Shown here: positions 37,209-47,657 of the stretch, in pieces
Layout of the letters: each line of letters starts with the position of its first letter
How positions within the stretch are numbered: the first letter of the stretch is position 1
Assembly (NCBI RefSeq): GCF_002968295.1
Contig: NZ_CP134399.1
Coordinates: 1,302,001-1,366,000 of the forward strand
Reading direction: 5' to 3'
Source: Mycobacterium sp. ITM-2016-00317
Lineage (GTDB): Bacteria; Actinomycetota; Actinomycetes; Mycobacteriales; Mycobacteriaceae
Length of the DNA: 64,000 nucleotides
Position numbers and translations under genes: made by a program
The notes under the pieces: generated by a model
Seen by the model: the letters and a program-made list of their open reading frames with translations, nothing else
The model's database searches: none
Told to the model about the DNA's origin: nothing

Positions 37209-38408
37209 ATGTTCATTCTCGTTCTCGGTTCGATTCTGGCGCTGATGCACCTTTACGTGTGGAAACGGATGGTCAAGGACACCACCGGGCCGGGCCGGCT
37301 CCGGTGGCTCCTCTCGGGACTGGTGGTGGCGTTGTTGCTGCTGCTGATCGTCGCGCTGGTCGTGCCGCGGGTGTTCGGTGTCGCGGAGTCCGGCTGGCTG
37401 GCCTGGCCCGGCTATCTCTGGTTCGGCCTGCTGTTCTACCTGTTCCTGGCCCTGCTGGTGCTGGAGCCGGTGCGATGGATCCTGCGCCGCAGGCAGACCC
37501 GCGCCCGGTCCCGGCCGGAGACCCAGCCTGCGCATGCGTCTGAGCCGCTCCCGGAGGAGGCCCCGGCGGTGGACCGGCGGATGTTCCTGGCGCGGGCGTC
37601 GGCGGTGGCCGCAGGCGCGGCGGCCGTCGGCCTGGTCGGCACCGGCGCCGCGACCGCGCTGGGCCCCCCACAGCTGCTGCGGGTTCCGGTGCGGCTGCCG
37701 CGGCTGGACCGGGCGTTCGACGGCTATCGCATCGCGGTGGTCTCCGACATCCATCTCGGCCCGCTGCTGGGCCGCGCGCACACCGAACGGATCGTGCGGA
37801 TCATCAACGAGGCCGAACCCGATCTGGTCGCCGTGGTCGGTGACGTCATCGACGGCACGGTCGCCGAGTTGGGCGCCGCCGCGGCGCCGTTGCAGGACCT
37901 GCAGGCCCGCGATGGCGCTTTCTTCGTCACCGGCAACCACGAGTACTTCGTCGACGACACCGCCGAGTGGATCCGCGAGCTGGAACGGCTCGGGCTGCAG
38001 CCGCTGCGCAACGAGAACACCCGGATCCGGCGCGGGGCGGCCGGGTTCGATCTGGCGGGGGTCAACGATCTCGCCGGCGCGCAGCAGTCCGACCCGCCGG
38101 ATTTCGACCTCGCGCTCACCGGGGTCAACCGGAAGGACCCGACCATCCTGTTGGCCCACCAGCCGGTCGAGGTCGGCCGCGCATCCGAGCGCGGGGTCGA
38201 TCTGCAGCTGTCGGGGCACACCCACGGCGGTCAGATGTGGCCGTTCCACTACGCCGTCGCACTGGCGCAGCCGGCCCTGGCCGGGTTGTCCCGGGTCGGC
38301 GACACCCAGCTCTACGTCACCCGCGGGGCCGGATTCTGGGGGCCACCTGTACGGATCGGCGCGCCGCCGGACATCAGCCTGCTGAACCTGCGTGCCGACG
38401 AGGTTTAG
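37209..38408 (+). CDS. Membrane-anchored metallophosphoesterase
   Basis: 399 residues from ATG 37209 (AAAGG 6 nt upstream; a GTG at 37203 is the alternative). Three N-terminal membrane segments, a cytoplasmic Arg-rich stretch, another hydrophobic segment (ASAVAAGAAAVGLVG), then a calcineurin-like domain: VVSDIHLGPLLG, VAVVGDVIDG, FFVTGNHEYFVDD, LLAHQP and LSGHTHGGQMWPF, all metal ligands present. The predicted catalytic domain is extracytoplasmic. YaeI-like; may act on lipid phosphates or UDP-lipids. Confidence 0.92.
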   Translation: MFILVLGSILALMHLYVWKRMVKDTTGPGRLRWLLSGLVVALLLLLIVALVVPRVFGVAESGWLAWPGYLWFGLLFYLFLALLVLEPVRWILRRRQTRARSRPETQPAHASEPLPEEAPAVDRRMFLARASAVAAGAAAVGLVGTGAATALGPPQLLRVPVRLPRLDRAFDGYRIAVVSDIHLGPLLGRAHTERIVRIINEAEPDLVAVVGDVIDGTVAELGAAAAPLQDLQARDGAFFVTGNHEYFVDDTAEWIRELERLGLQPLRNENTRIRRGAAGFDLAGVNDLAGAQQSDPPDFDLALTGVNRKDPTILLAHQPVEVGRASERGVDLQLSGHTHGGQMWPFHYAVALAQPALAGLSRVGDTQLYVTRGAGFWGPPVRIGAPPDISLLNLRADEV

Positions 38409-38484
38409 CGGGGCCGCGCGCCGGTAATTCTCAGCCAGTTCACGGTCAACTCCGACGGTAACGCTCAGCTGGGGTCCGCACGCT

Positions 38485-38682
38485 GTGGTGACCAGGAACT
38501 TCGCGGGGAGGACGTGGACGAATGCTGAGGACGACGAAGACGCCGTCGGTGGTGCGGCTGAGAGCCACCCGTCTTTTCGTGCGGCGCAACGTCGCTGGCG
38601 CGAACGTGAGGAAGCGATGCGCAGGCATCCCGCTTTCCAGTCCCGAATACCGACGCCTGCACCGCCTTTCCGGCGGGTGTAG
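38485..38682 (+). CDS. Hypothetical small protein
   Basis: Up to 65 residues from GTG 38485: NAEDDEDAVGGAAESHPSFR followed by a basic helix-like AAQRRWREREEAMRRHPAF. The acidic-then-basic pattern resembles a small regulatory or DNA-associated protein, but no family is recognised. A stem-loop with TTTT follows 12 bp after the stop codon, which suggests a transcript ends here. Confidence 0.4.
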   Translation: MVTRNFAGRTWTNAEDDEDAVGGAAESHPSFRAAQRRWREREEAMRRHPAFQSRIPTPAPPFRRV

Positions 38683-38694
38683 TTGCGCGGGGAG

Positions 38695-38726
38695 GGGGCG
38701 TCCCTGGTGGTGGGGGCGCCCCTTTT
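38695..38726 (+). terminator. Rho-independent-like terminator
   Basis: GGGGCG (38695-38700) pairs with CGCCCC (38717-38722), followed by TTTT. It ends the rightward transcript just before the convergent fadD stop codon at 38733. Confidence 0.6.
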
Positions 38727-38732
38727 CCCTGT

Positions 38733-40366
38733 CTAAGGGGTCTGCGTGGGCGCAGCCGCGAACATGCGGGAGCTGGCCTCGCGCATCTCGACCTTGCGGA
38801 CCTTGCCCGTCACCGTCATCGGGAACTCGTCGACCACGTGGACATACCGCGGGATCTTGTAGTGGGCCATCTTGCCCGCGGCGAACTCCCGCACCGCGTC
38901 CGCGTCGAGTGCGGGCCGGCCCGGGCGCATCCGGATCCAGGCGCACACCTCTTCGCCATAGCGAGCGTCAGGCACCCCGATCACCTGGGCGTCCTCGATG
39001 TCGGGATGGGTGTAGAGGAACTCCTCGATCTCCCGGGGGTAGATGTTCTCCCCGCCACGGATCACCACATCCTTGATGCGCCCGACGATGTTGCAGTAGC
39101 CGTCAGGCCGCATGACCGCGAGGTCGCCGGTGTGCATCCAGCCGTCGGCGTCGACGGCCTGGGCGGTCTTCTCGTCGTCGCGCCAGTAGCCGATCATCAC
39201 CGAGTAGCCGCGCGTGCAGAACTCCCCGGGGGCGCCACGCTCGACGACCTCGCCGGTCTCCGGATCGACGATCTTGACCTCGACGTGAGGGTGCGCCCGC
39301 CCGATCGAGGACGTCCGGCGTTCCAGGTCGTCGTCGATCAGCGTCTGACATGACACCGGCGACGTCTCGGTCATGCCGTAGGCGATCGAGATCTCCGACA
39401 TGTGCATGTCCTCGACGCAGTGCTTCATCACCTCGACCGGGCACACCGCCCCGGCCATGATGCCGGTCCGCAGCGACGACAGATCCCGTCCCGCGAAGTC
39501 GGCGTGGTTCTGCATCGCGATGAACATCGTCGGCACCCCGTATACCGCGGTGCAGCTCTCGGATTCGATCGCCTGCAGCGTCTGCGCCGGGTCGAACGAC
39601 GGGCCCGGGATCACCATGGTCGCGCCGTGGGTGGTGCAGCCGAGGTTGCCCATCACCATCCCGAAGCAGTGGTAGAACGGCACCGGGATGCACAGCCGGT
39701 CCCCGGGTCGCAGCCGGATCTGTTCGGTGACGAAGAAGCCGTTGTTGAGGATGTTGCGGTGCGACAGCGTCGCGCCCTTCGGGAAACCGGTTGTCCCCGA
39801 GGTGTATTGGATGTTGACGGGATCGCGGTGGGACAGGCCGGCCGACCGGTCGCGCAACTCGGCGTCCCCGACCGACTCGGCGCCGGCGCGCAGGTCGTCC
39901 CAGTCCTGGCCGCCGATGTACAGAACACGCTGCAGCGCAGTGATGTCCGGGCGCACCTCGTCGACCATCGCGACGTAGTCCGAGGACTTGAACGCGGTCG
40001 CCGAGACCAGCGTGGAGACCCCGGACTGGTCCAGGACGTAACGCAGCTCGTGGGTCCGGTAGGCGGGGTTGATGTTGACCAGGATCGCGCCGATCTTGGC
40101 CGTCGCGTACTGCACGATCGTCCATTCGGGACAGTTCGGCGCCCAGATGCCGACCCGGTCGCCGACGACGATCCCCAGCGACATCAGACCCTTTGCCACC
40201 GTGTCGATCTCACGATCGAGCTCGGCGTAGGTCCAGCGCGGCCACCGGCGACGTCGACGAGCGCGTCCACATCGGGATGCGTCGCGGCGATCCGTTCGAA
40301 ATTGGCGCCGATCGTCTCCTCGAGGATCGGGAGGTCGGTCGGCCCGGCGTCGTAGGACTCGTTCAT
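38733..40366 (-). pseudogene. Fatty-acyl-CoA/AMP synthetase (FadD type), one frame break near N-terminus
   Basis: About 543 residues when joined. ANL superfamily: IQYTSGTTGFPKGATLSHRN (AMP-binding), IAYGMTETSPVSCQ, WMHTGDLAVMRPDGYCNIVGR, and the C-terminal catalytic Lys region MTVTGKVRKVEMRE. ATG 40366 (MNESYDAGPTDLPILEETIG) reads to about 40240, then the frame changes before WTYAELDREIDTVAKGL. Loss of one base in the CGCGCTGG stretch explains it. It overlaps the upstream synthetase by TGATG, so the two are coupled. Confidence 0.88.
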
Positions 40367-42053
40367 CACTGCACCAGGTCCTCGTAGCGGTACTCGGTGT
40401 CGATCCTGCGTCCGGCCCGGTGTGCGTCGTCCTCGCGGCGGCGCAGCTCCACCCGGCGGATCTTGCCCGAGATCGTCTTGGGCAGCTCGAAGAACTCCAC
40501 CCGGCGCACCTTCAGGTACGGCGCGAGGTGGTCGCGGGAGTACTCCAGGATCGCTCTTGCGGTGTCGGAGTCGGGATTCCACCCCTCGGCCAGACTGACG
40601 TAGGCCTTCGGCACCGCCAACCTGGTGTCGTCGGGCTGCGGCACCACGGCGGCCTCGACGACCGCCGGGTGCTCGATGAGCACGCTCTCCAGCTCGAACG
40701 GCGACACCTTGTAGTCGGAGGACTTGAACACGTCGTCGGTGCGTCCGATGTAGGTGATGTAACCGTCGGCGTCGCGGCTCGCGACGTCGCCGGTGTGGTA
40801 GTAGCCGTCGCGCATGACCAGCGTGTTGCGGTCGTCGTCACCGAGGTAACCGGTCATCAGGTTCAGCGGTGCCCGGCTCAGGTCCAGGCAGATCTCTCCC
40901 TCGTCGGCGAGCTCACCGGTCAGCGGATCCACCAGCACCACGGGCACACCGGGCATCGGCCGGCCCATCGAGCCGGCCTTGACCGGCTGGCCGGGGGTGT
41001 TGCCGATCTGCAGCGTGGTCTCGGTCTGGCCGAACCCGTCGCGGATGGTCAGCCCCCATGCCCGTTCCACGGCGGCGATCACCTCGGGGTTGAGCGGTTC
41101 GCCGGCCCGAGCACTTCGCGCAGCCCATCGGGCCGCTCGCCCAGGTCGGCCTGGATGAGCATGCGCCATACGGTCGGCGGCGCGCAGAACGTGTTGACCC
41201 CGGCCCGGCGCATCTGGTGCAGCAGCGCCGGGGCCTCGAAGCGGCGGTAGTTGAAGACGAAGATCGTGGCTTCGGCGATCCACGGGGCGAAGAAGCAGCT
41301 CCACGCGTGCTTGGCCCAGCCCGGCGAGCTGATGGCCAGGTGGACGTCGCCCGGGCGTACCCCGATCCACGTCATCGTCGTCAGGTGCCCGACGGGGTAG
41401 CTGATCTGGGAGTGCTCGACGAGCTTGGGCTTACTGGTGGTGCCGGAGGTGAAATAGACCAGCAGCGGGTCGTCGGTGGTGGTCTGCGGGTTGTGCGGGC
41501 GCGCCGGCGCGGTGTCGGCGTCGGCGTAGGACTGCCAGCCGGGGACCCGTTCACCGACGGCGATGCGCGCGTACTCGCCGGGCACGTCGGCGAACTTGGC
41601 GGCGTCGGCGGCATTGGCGATCACGAAGCGCGCGCCGCCGCGGCCGATCCGGTCGGCCAGGTCCTCGGGGCCCAGGGCCCCGGTCGTGGGCATGATCACC
41701 GCGCCCAGCTTGGCGACCGCGAGCATCGACTCCCAGAGTTCGACCTGGTTGCCCAGCATCAGGATGACCCGGTCGCCTGCGCCCACGCCGAGCCCGTGCA
41801 ACCAGGCGGCGACCTGGTCGGAGCGGCGGGCCATCTCGTCGAACGTCACCTTCTGCTCGCTGCCGTCCTCCTCGACGATCCACAGCGCGAGCGTGTCGTT
41901 GCCGCGGGCGATCGTGTCGAACCAGTCGGTGGCCCAGTTGAACGATCCGCTGATCGGCGGCCACTCGAAGGTGTCCACGGCTTTGCGGTAGTCGGCCATG
42001 ACGTCGACCAGGTGGTCGCGGGCGCTGCGGAAGAGATCGGTGTTGGTCGCCAT
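40366..42053 (-). pseudogene. Medium-chain acyl-CoA synthetase-like (MACS), one frame break
   Basis: About 562 residues when joined, from ATG 42053. N-terminal FNWATDWFDTIARGND is typical of ACSM-type synthetases. VYFTSGTTSKPKLVEHSQIS is the AMP-binding P-loop, RDGFGQTETTLQIGN is motif A5, YYHTGDVASRDADGYITYIG follows, and the catalytic Lys is in LPKTISGKIRRVELR. The frame shifts near 41103-41108; one additional G in CGGG(G)CCGG gives the expected LREVLGAGEPLNPEV. First gene of a pair with the FadD gene; a GAF-LuxR regulator diverges. Confidence 0.9.
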
Positions 42054-42114
42054 GCCTAATAGGATCTAGGTCACAGTTGTCCGCCCACCACCCCCGAAAG
42101 AGGGTAGAGGCCCC

Positions 42115-42974
42115 ATGTCCGTCTCGCCGCGGTCCGTCTCGTCGCCGCTGCTGCGCCCGCGCGACTCTGACGCGCTGCGCGCCGAGTTGCGGCGGGTCGC
42201 GCTGCTCGGCGAGGTCCCGGTGATGTTCGGCGGCGAGGTGCACGGCGACACCCTGGTGATCACCGAGTACCTCGGCGTGCGGACCGCCGGGCTGCGCGGA
42301 CTGGCGGTGCGGTCCAACTCGGGGCTGGGCGGGGCCAGCATGGTTGCCGCCCGGCCGCTGTCGGTGGCCGACTACCGCAACGCCGCGGGCATCACCCACG
42401 ACTACGACGGCCCGGTGCTGTCGGAGGGTATCCAGTCGGTGCTGGCGGTGCCGGTCCTGGTGGACGGCCGGGCGCGGGCGATGCTCTACGGCGCCTACCG
42501 CAGCGGCGCCCCGTTCGGCGGGCGGGTCACCGATCTCGTCATGGAGTCGGCGCGCAACCTCGGCGAGGAGTTCCGCATCCGCGACGAGGTGGACCGGCGG
42601 TTGCGGCTGCGCGACAGCCAGGCCGCCGGCCTTGGTGACGGCGGCGTCGACCCCGAACAGGTGCGTGCCGTGCACGCCGAACTGCGCAGCCTGGCCGGTG
42701 AGGCGCGGCCGAACTGCAGGAGCGGTTGCGGATTCTGGCCGACAAGCTGTCCGGTACCGCCGACGAGCCCACCGCGGCGGCGCCGCTGACCCGCCGCGAG
42801 CTCGACGTGCTGGCACAGGTCGCCCTCGGTTGCACCAACGCCGAGGCAGCGCAACGTCTTTCGCTCAAGACCGAGACGGTCAAGAGCTATCTGCGCAGCG
42901 CGGCCACCAAGCTCGGGACCCGCACCCGCTACGAAGCGGTCTCCAAGGCCAGGCGGCTGCATCTGATCCCGTGA
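42115..42974 (+). pseudogene. GAF and LuxR-type HTH regulator, one frame break
   Basis: About 286 residues when joined. N-terminal GAF-like domain (residues ~20-165; LAVPVLVDGRARAMLYGAYR), then a LuxR-type helix-turn-helix (LTRRELDVLAQVALGCTNAE, LSLKTETVKSYLRSAATKLG). The frame breaks between the domains near 42704-42710; one extra base in GCGCGGCC gives the expected EARAELQERLRILADKL. Divergent from the two synthetase genes, so it is a good candidate for their regulator, sensing a small molecule through GAF. Confidence 0.85.
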
Positions 42975-42977
42975 ACG

Positions 42978-43409
42978 TCAGGACGACTTCGATTCGATCT
43001 CGATCTTTTTGGCCCGGGGCTCTTCCTTGGCCACGGGTACGGTCACGGTAAGGATTCCCTTGTCGTAGTTGGCCTTCACAGCGTCCTCATCCGCGCCCTT
43101 GGGAAGTGTGATGGTTCGGGTGAACGATCCGTAGCTGAACTCCGAACGTCCGGTCTGCTCGCTCTTCTCGGTGCGTTCGGCTTTGATGGTCAGCCGCCCG
43201 TCGTTGACCGAGATGTCGATGTCCTTGGCAGGATCCACGCCGGGAATCTCGGCGCGCACCTGGTATTTTCCGTCGCCCACCTCTTCTTCCAGGCGCATCA
43301 AGTTGGTGTCCAACAGCGGTCGCACACCGCTCCACGCAGGCAAGCCGGAGAAGAACTCGGCGAGGTCGGGAAACAGCGAGCGGGTGCGCTGAGCGGGAAC
43401 ATTGCTCAT
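42978..43409 (-). CDS. hspX: Hsp20/alpha-crystallin small heat shock protein (HspX-like)
   Basis: 143 residues from ATG 43409 (GGAGG 7 nt upstream). Alpha-crystallin domain (YQVRAEIPGVDPAKDIDISV, GRLTIKAERTEKSEQTGRSE, FSYGSFTRTITLPKGADEDA) and the GILTVTVPV strand. Very close to M. tuberculosis HspX/Acr (144 residues). Chaperone induced in dormancy through DosR in M. tuberculosis; I see only a poor candidate DosR-like site (GGGCC...GGACC near 43485-43505), so its regulation here is uncertain. Confidence 0.93.
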   Translation of the reverse strand: MSNVPAQRTRSLFPDLAEFFSGLPAWSGVRPLLDTNLMRLEEEVGDGKYQVRAEIPGVDPAKDIDISVNDGRLTIKAERTEKSEQTGRSEFSYGSFTRTITLPKGADEDAVKANYDKGILTVTVPVAKEEPRAKKIEIESKSS

Positions 43410-43580
43410 TGGGTCCTCCATTGTCGAGGCGACGTTCACCGCCTCGGAGTCGGTTATTCAAGGCCGGCGCAGCGGGGTGGCGTGCTCCGGTCCGCGGCCC
43501 TTCGGCCCATTACGGCGACGGCCGACATACTCAGTGTGACCCACCTCATAGTTCTCAAACCCCCGGTGGCGGTCGGGCCC

Positions 43581-43641
43581 GCCGAAATTGCATTCCACGC
43601 GCGTCAAGTCGCCTTTCGGGCGCATGGAATGCAATTTCGGC
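43581..43641. repeat. Full copy of intergenic palindrome (GCCGAAATTGCATTCCA family)
   Basis: Left arm 43581-43597 and exact complement 43625-43641, 27-nt centre starting CGCGCG as in the copy after dnaE2. Located between the hsp20 gene and the hydrolase. Confidence 0.85.
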
Positions 43642-43727
43642 AGTATCGGTGGCCTGGGGGCTAGCTGGAAGACGCCATGGTGGCCAGTGGCGAGGCCGGA
43701 AGCGGCTTGAGCTGGCATATTGGGCCG

Positions 43728-44552
43728 GTGACCATCCACACCACCGCCGACGGCACCGACATCTTCTACAAGGACTGGGGATCCGGACAGCCCATCGTGT
43801 TCAGTCACGGCTGGCCGCTGTCCTCCGACGACTGGGACAACCAGATGCTGTTCTTCCTGCAGCAGGGCTACCGCGTGATCGCCCACGACCGCAGGGGCCA
43901 CGGCCGGTCCACCCAGACGCCCGACGGGCACGACCTCGACCACTACGCCGACGATCTGGCCGACCTCACCGCTCATCTGGACCTGCACGACGCGATCCAC
44001 GTCGGTCATTCCACCGGCGGCGGCGAGGTGGTGCGCTACCTCGCCCGGCACGGCGAGAGCCGGGTCGCCAAGGCGGCACTGATCAGCGCGGTTCCGCCGC
44101 TGATGGTGCGTACCGAGGCCAACCCTGAGGGCACGCCCAAGGAGGCCTTCGACGACCTGCAGGCGCAGTTGGCCGCCAACCGGTCGGTGTTCTACCGCAC
44201 CCTGGCCGCGGGCCCCTTCTACGGGTTCAACCGTCCCGGGGTCGAGCCTCAGGAGGCGGTGATCGCGAACTGGTGGCGTCAGGGGATGATGGGCGACGCG
44301 TACTCCCACTACGACGGCATCGTCGCGTTCTCCCAGACCGACTTCACCGAAGACCTCAAGAAGATCACCGTGCCGGTGCTGGTGATGCACAGCGAGGACG
44401 ACCAGATCGTGCCGTATGCGGCGTCGGGCCCGAAGTCGGCGCAGCTGCTCCAGAACGGAACATTGAAGACCTACAAGGACTTTCCGCACGGCATGCCGAC
44501 CACGCAGGCCGACGTCATCAACGCCGACCTCCTGGAGTTCCTCAGGAGCTGA
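43728..44552 (+). CDS. Alpha/beta hydrolase, non-heme chloroperoxidase-like
   Basis: 274 residues from GTG 43728. Strong family features: [33 protein letters not shown], the nucleophile elbow [37 protein letters not shown], acid in [10 protein letters not shown] and His in DFPHGMPTT. The canonical length (~275) and the TATT-rich -10 6 nt upstream support this GTG over ATG 43677. Perhydrolase/esterase activity likely; natural substrate unknown. Confidence 0.9.
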   Translation: MTIHTTADGTDIFYKDWGSGQPIVFSHGWPLSSDDWDNQMLFFLQQGYRVIAHDRRGHGRSTQTPDGHDLDHYADDLADLTAHLDLHDAIHVGHSTGGGEVVRYLARHGESRVAKAALISAVPPLMVRTEANPEGTPKEAFDDLQAQLAANRSVFYRTLAAGPFYGFNRPGVEPQEAVIANWWRQGMMGDAYSHYDGIVAFSQTDFTEDLKKITVPVLVMHSEDDQIVPYAASGPKSAQLLQNGTLKTYKDFPHGMPTTQADVINADLLEFLRS

Positions 44553-44561
44553 CCGTGGGCC

Positions 44562-45559
44562 TCAGCGCGGCAGGGTGATCCAGCCGAGATGGGCAGAGCC
44601 GATGCTGCCCATCCAGAGCCGTCCGCCGGACTCGACCAGGCCGGTCACCATGCTGAACCGGGGATGGGTGGTGCGCATGCCCGCGACCGCGGCGCCGCTG
44701 TCCGGGTCGAATGCCACCACCCACACCACCGCCTTCGGCTTCGGCTGGAGCCGGGAAGGCAGCCGCCACAGGGCTTCCGCACTCCTGGCGGACCTGCGGC
44801 GAGCCTGTCGGCGAGCGGATTGGCCGGGGTGACCATCGCACACCAGATCCGGCCGTCCGCGCCGGTGGACAGATTGTCCGGCATCGCAGGCAGATTCACC
44901 GCCAGCGGGGTCACGGTGCCTGCCTGCGGGCCGGTCAGCCAGTACTTCGACAGCCGGCGGCCCTGCGTCTCGGCGAACACCAGCGCCGAACCGTCGGCCG
45001 TCGGCGTCACCCCGTTCGCGAAGTACAGGCCGTCGACGACCGTCGTCACCGTCCCGTCGGGATCCAGGCGGTGCAGCGCGCCCCGGCCCCGCGCCTCCAG
45101 GATCGCGCCGAGATAGTCACCCACTGTGAACGCCGTCGTCGACTCCGTGAAATACACGGCGCCGTCGGCGGTTTCGGTGACGTTGGAGCAGAAGATCAAC
45201 GGGCGTCCGGCGATCGACTCGACGAGCGTCTCGATCCGCCCGGTCGTGGTGTCGAGCGCCAGCAGTCCGCGCGGGCTGTCGCACACCAGCAGGCGGCCGT
45301 CGCGCGCGAACGTCAACCCGAGCGGGCGCCCGCCGGTGTTGGCGATCACCTTCGGCGCGCTGCCGTCGGGCCGCAGCCGCACGATGCCGCCGTCCAGAGC
45401 CCCGGCCCACAGGTTGCCGTCCCCGTCGACGACGACGTCCTCGGGCTCCCCGCCGGGAACCGGGACCAGTGTCAGCGTCGCGGCGCCGAACTCCGGTAGC
45501 GCCTGCACCGGCGGTGGACGCCACCGCACGGGGTCGATCGTCGGCTTCGCCGTCTGCAT
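44562..45559 (-). pseudogene. SMP-30/gluconolactonase/LRE family protein, one frame break
   Basis: About 332 residues when joined, from ATG 45559. Six-bladed propeller of the gluconolactonase/strictosidine-synthase-like group: EDVVVDGDGNLWAGALDGGI, GRPLGLTFARDGRLLVCD, YFANGVTPTADGSALVFAET, PDNLSTGADGRIWCAM. The C-terminal blade (LPSRLQPKPKAVVWVVAFD, WMGSIGSAHLGWITLP) is in another frame. One missing G near 44778-44784 (CGGAAGCCCTG) explains it. Probably a lactone hydrolase; substrate unknown. Confidence 0.87.
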
Positions 45560-45584
45560 CGTGCCGACGTTAGCGCCCGAACCC

Positions 45585-45601
45585 GCCGAAATCGCATTCC
45601 A
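45585..45601. repeat. Half copy of the GCCGAAATTGCATTCCA element
   Basis: GCCGAAATCGCATTCCA followed by CGCGCGA, same left-arm context as the full copies. No right arm is found. Confidence 0.6.
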
Positions 45602-45627
45602 CGCGCGATCGACCGGCTACATCCGAG

Positions 45628-47016
45628 CTACATCCGCGCTGAGGCCTCGGTGAGCACGGTGCGCAGGATGTCGTAGATCGCGTCGAATTCGGCCTGCCCG
45701 CTGATCAGCGGCGGGGCCAGCTGCACGACCGGGTCGCCACGGTCGTCGGCGCGGCAGTACAGGCCGGCCTCCCACAGCGCCGGGGTCAGGAAGCCGCGCA
45801 GCAGCCGTTCGGACTCCTCGTCGTTGAACGTCTCCTTGGTGGTCTTGTCTTTGACGAGTTCGATGCCGTAGAAGTAGCCCTCGCCGCGGACGTCGCCGAC
45901 GATCGGCAGGTCCAGCAGCTGCTCCAGCGTGGCGCGGAACGCCGGGGCGTTCTGCTTGACGCGGTCGTTGAGACCTTCACGCTCGAAGATGTCGAGGTTG
46001 GCCAGCGCGACCGCGGACGACACTGGGTGACCGCCGAAGGTGTAGCCGTGCCCGAACACGGTCTGTCCGTCGTTGAAGGGCTCGAAGAGCCGGTCGCTGG
46101 CGATCATCGCGCCGATCGGCGAGTAGCCCGACGTCAGCCCCTTGGCGCAGGTGATGATGTCCGGCACGTAGCCGAAGTCGTCACACGCGAACATCGAACC
46201 GATGCGGCCGTAGGCGCAGATCACCTCGTCGGAGACCAGCAGCACGTCGTACTCGTCGCAGATTTCGCGGACCCGCTCGAAGTATCCGGGCGGGGGAGGG
46301 AAGCAGCCGCCTGCGTTCTGCACCGGCTCCAGGAACACCGCGGCGACGGTCTCGGGACCCTCGAACTCGATGGCCTCGGCGATCCGGTCGGCGCAGTAGC
46401 GGCCGAAAACCTTTTCGTCGTGGGCGTATTCGGCCGGTGCGCGGTAGAAGTTGGTGTTCGGCGCGCGGAAACCACCGGGCACCAACGGCTCGAACGGGGC
46501 CTTGAACGCGGGGATGCCGGTGATGGACAGGGCGCCCTGGGGTGTGCCGTGATAGGCGATCGCCCGCGACACCACCTTGTGCTTGCCCGGCTTGCCGGTC
46601 AGCTTGAAGTACTGCTTGGCCAGCTTCCAGGCGCTCTCGACGGCCTCGCCGCCGCCGGTGGTGAAGAACACCCGGTTCAGGTCGCCTGGCGCATAACCTG
46701 CGATGCGCGCGGCCAGCTCGACCGCGGTCGGGGTGGCGTAGGACCACAGCGGGAAGAACGCCAGCTTCTCGGCCTGCTTGGCGGCGGCCTCGGCGAGTTC
46801 CTTGCGGCCGTGGCCGGCCTGGACCACGAACAGGCCGGAGAGCCCGTCGATGTACTTGCGGCCCTGGTCATCCCAGATGTGCACCCCCTCGCCGCGGGTG
46901 ATGATCGGCGGTGTGATGCCCGCGCCGTGGCGGGCGAAGTGACCCCAGAGGTGGCGGTTGGCCTTGGCGGCCAGATCGGTGGTGGCCGCCTGTTCGGTTT
47001 CGGAGATAATCGTCAT
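45628..47016 (-). CDS. Class III PLP aminotransferase (putrescine/omega-amino acid type)
   Basis: 462 residues from ATG 47016. Fold-type I aminotransferase: GKYIDGLSGLFVVQAGHGR-like cofactor region, VFFTTGGGEAVESAWKLAKQ, LLVSDEVICAYGRIGSMF, and the PLP lysine in IITCAKGLTSGYSPIGAM. Close to M. tuberculosis Rv3329 and to putrescine-pyruvate aminotransferases. It overlaps the Lrp regulator gene by ATGA, and an aldehyde dehydrogenase diverges, which suggests amine to aldehyde to acid catabolism. Confidence 0.9.
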   Translation of the reverse strand: MTIISETEQAATTDLAAKANRHLWGHFARHGAGITPPIITRGEGVHIWDDQGRKYIDGLSGLFVVQAGHGRKELAEAAAKQAEKLAFFPLWSYATPTAVELAARIAGYAPGDLNRVFFTTGGGEAVESAWKLAKQYFKLTGKPGKHKVVSRAIAYHGTPQGALSITGIPAFKAPFEPLVPGGFRAPNTNFYRAPAEYAHDEKVFGRYCADRIAEAIEFEGPETVAAVFLEPVQNAGGCFPPPPGYFERVREICDEYDVLLVSDEVICAYGRIGSMFACDDFGYVPDIITCAKGLTSGYSPIGAMIASDRLFEPFNDGQTVFGHGYTFGGHPVSSAVALANLDIFEREGLNDRVKQNAPAFRATLEQLLDLPIVGDVRGEGYFYGIELVKDKTTKETFNDEESERLLRGFLTPALWEAGLYCRADDRGDPVVQLAPPLISGQAEFDAIYDILRTVLTEASARM

Positions 47017-47534
47017 CGTGTACCCCAATTGTATTGCTGTTTAACAAGTCTCAAGTAAACAAGGGTTTCGGTTGATATCACTCCCGGCAAGGCGCGGATC
47101 TGGGTGTTCAGAAGTTCCAGCAGGTGGTCGTCGTCCTCGCAGACAACCTCGGCGATGGCGTCGAACGAGCCCGCGGTGAGCACCACGTAGTCGACGGCTT
47201 CCATCGTGGCGAGCTTCTCGGCGATCTTGGTGGTGTCGCCGGTGCATTTGATGCCGATCATCGCCTGGCGCGCGAAGCCGAGTTGCATCGGATCGGTGAC
47301 GGCCACGATCTGCATCACGCCGGCGTCGACCATGCGCTGGACCCGCTGCCGCACCGCCGCCTCCGACAGGCCGACGGCCTTTCCGATGCCTGCGTACGAG
47401 CGGCGGCCGTCCTGCTGCAGCTTCTCGATGATGGCCTTCGACAGCTCGTCGAGCTGGAACGCGGCGCCCGGGCGGGATTCACTGACGCGGAACGAGACGG
47501 GACCGACGGCGTGCGGCATCCCGGGGTTGGCCAT
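47013..47534 (-). CDS. Lrp/AsnC family regulator
   Basis: 173 residues from ATG 47534. N-terminal helix-turn-helix (LQQDGRRSYAGIGKAVGLSE, AVRQRVQRMVDAGVMQIVAV) and C-terminal RAM ligand domain (EVVCEDDDHLLELLNTQIRA). It has a ~25-residue N-terminal extension. Resembles M. tuberculosis Rv3291c, which regulates the neighbouring lysine aminotransferase (lat). Here it precedes an aminotransferase with a 4-bp overlap and faces a divergent dehydrogenase, so it probably controls both from the 123-bp intergenic region. Confidence 0.9.
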   Translation of the reverse strand: MANPGMPHAVGPVSFRVSESRPGAAFQLDELSKAIIEKLQQDGRRSYAGIGKAVGLSEAAVRQRVQRMVDAGVMQIVAVTDPMQLGFARQAMIGIKCTGDTTKIAEKLATMEAVDYVVLTAGSFDAIAEVVCEDDDHLLELLNTQIRALPGVISTETLVYLRLVKQQYNWGTR

Positions 47535-47657
47535 GCCAGTGATTGTGCACGGAATCCGTCGTCACAGGCAACCATCACCATGAAATCACGCGTCCAGAGC
47601 GGTTGACGCTGCCGTAATGCGTAGCCCGGCTGATGGGGGCGCGATACCGTAGGACGC

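Noticed and set aside
43485..43505. Possible DosR box upstream of the hspX-like gene
   Set aside because: Only GGGCC...GGACC resemblance; too many mismatches to the DosR consensus to call.
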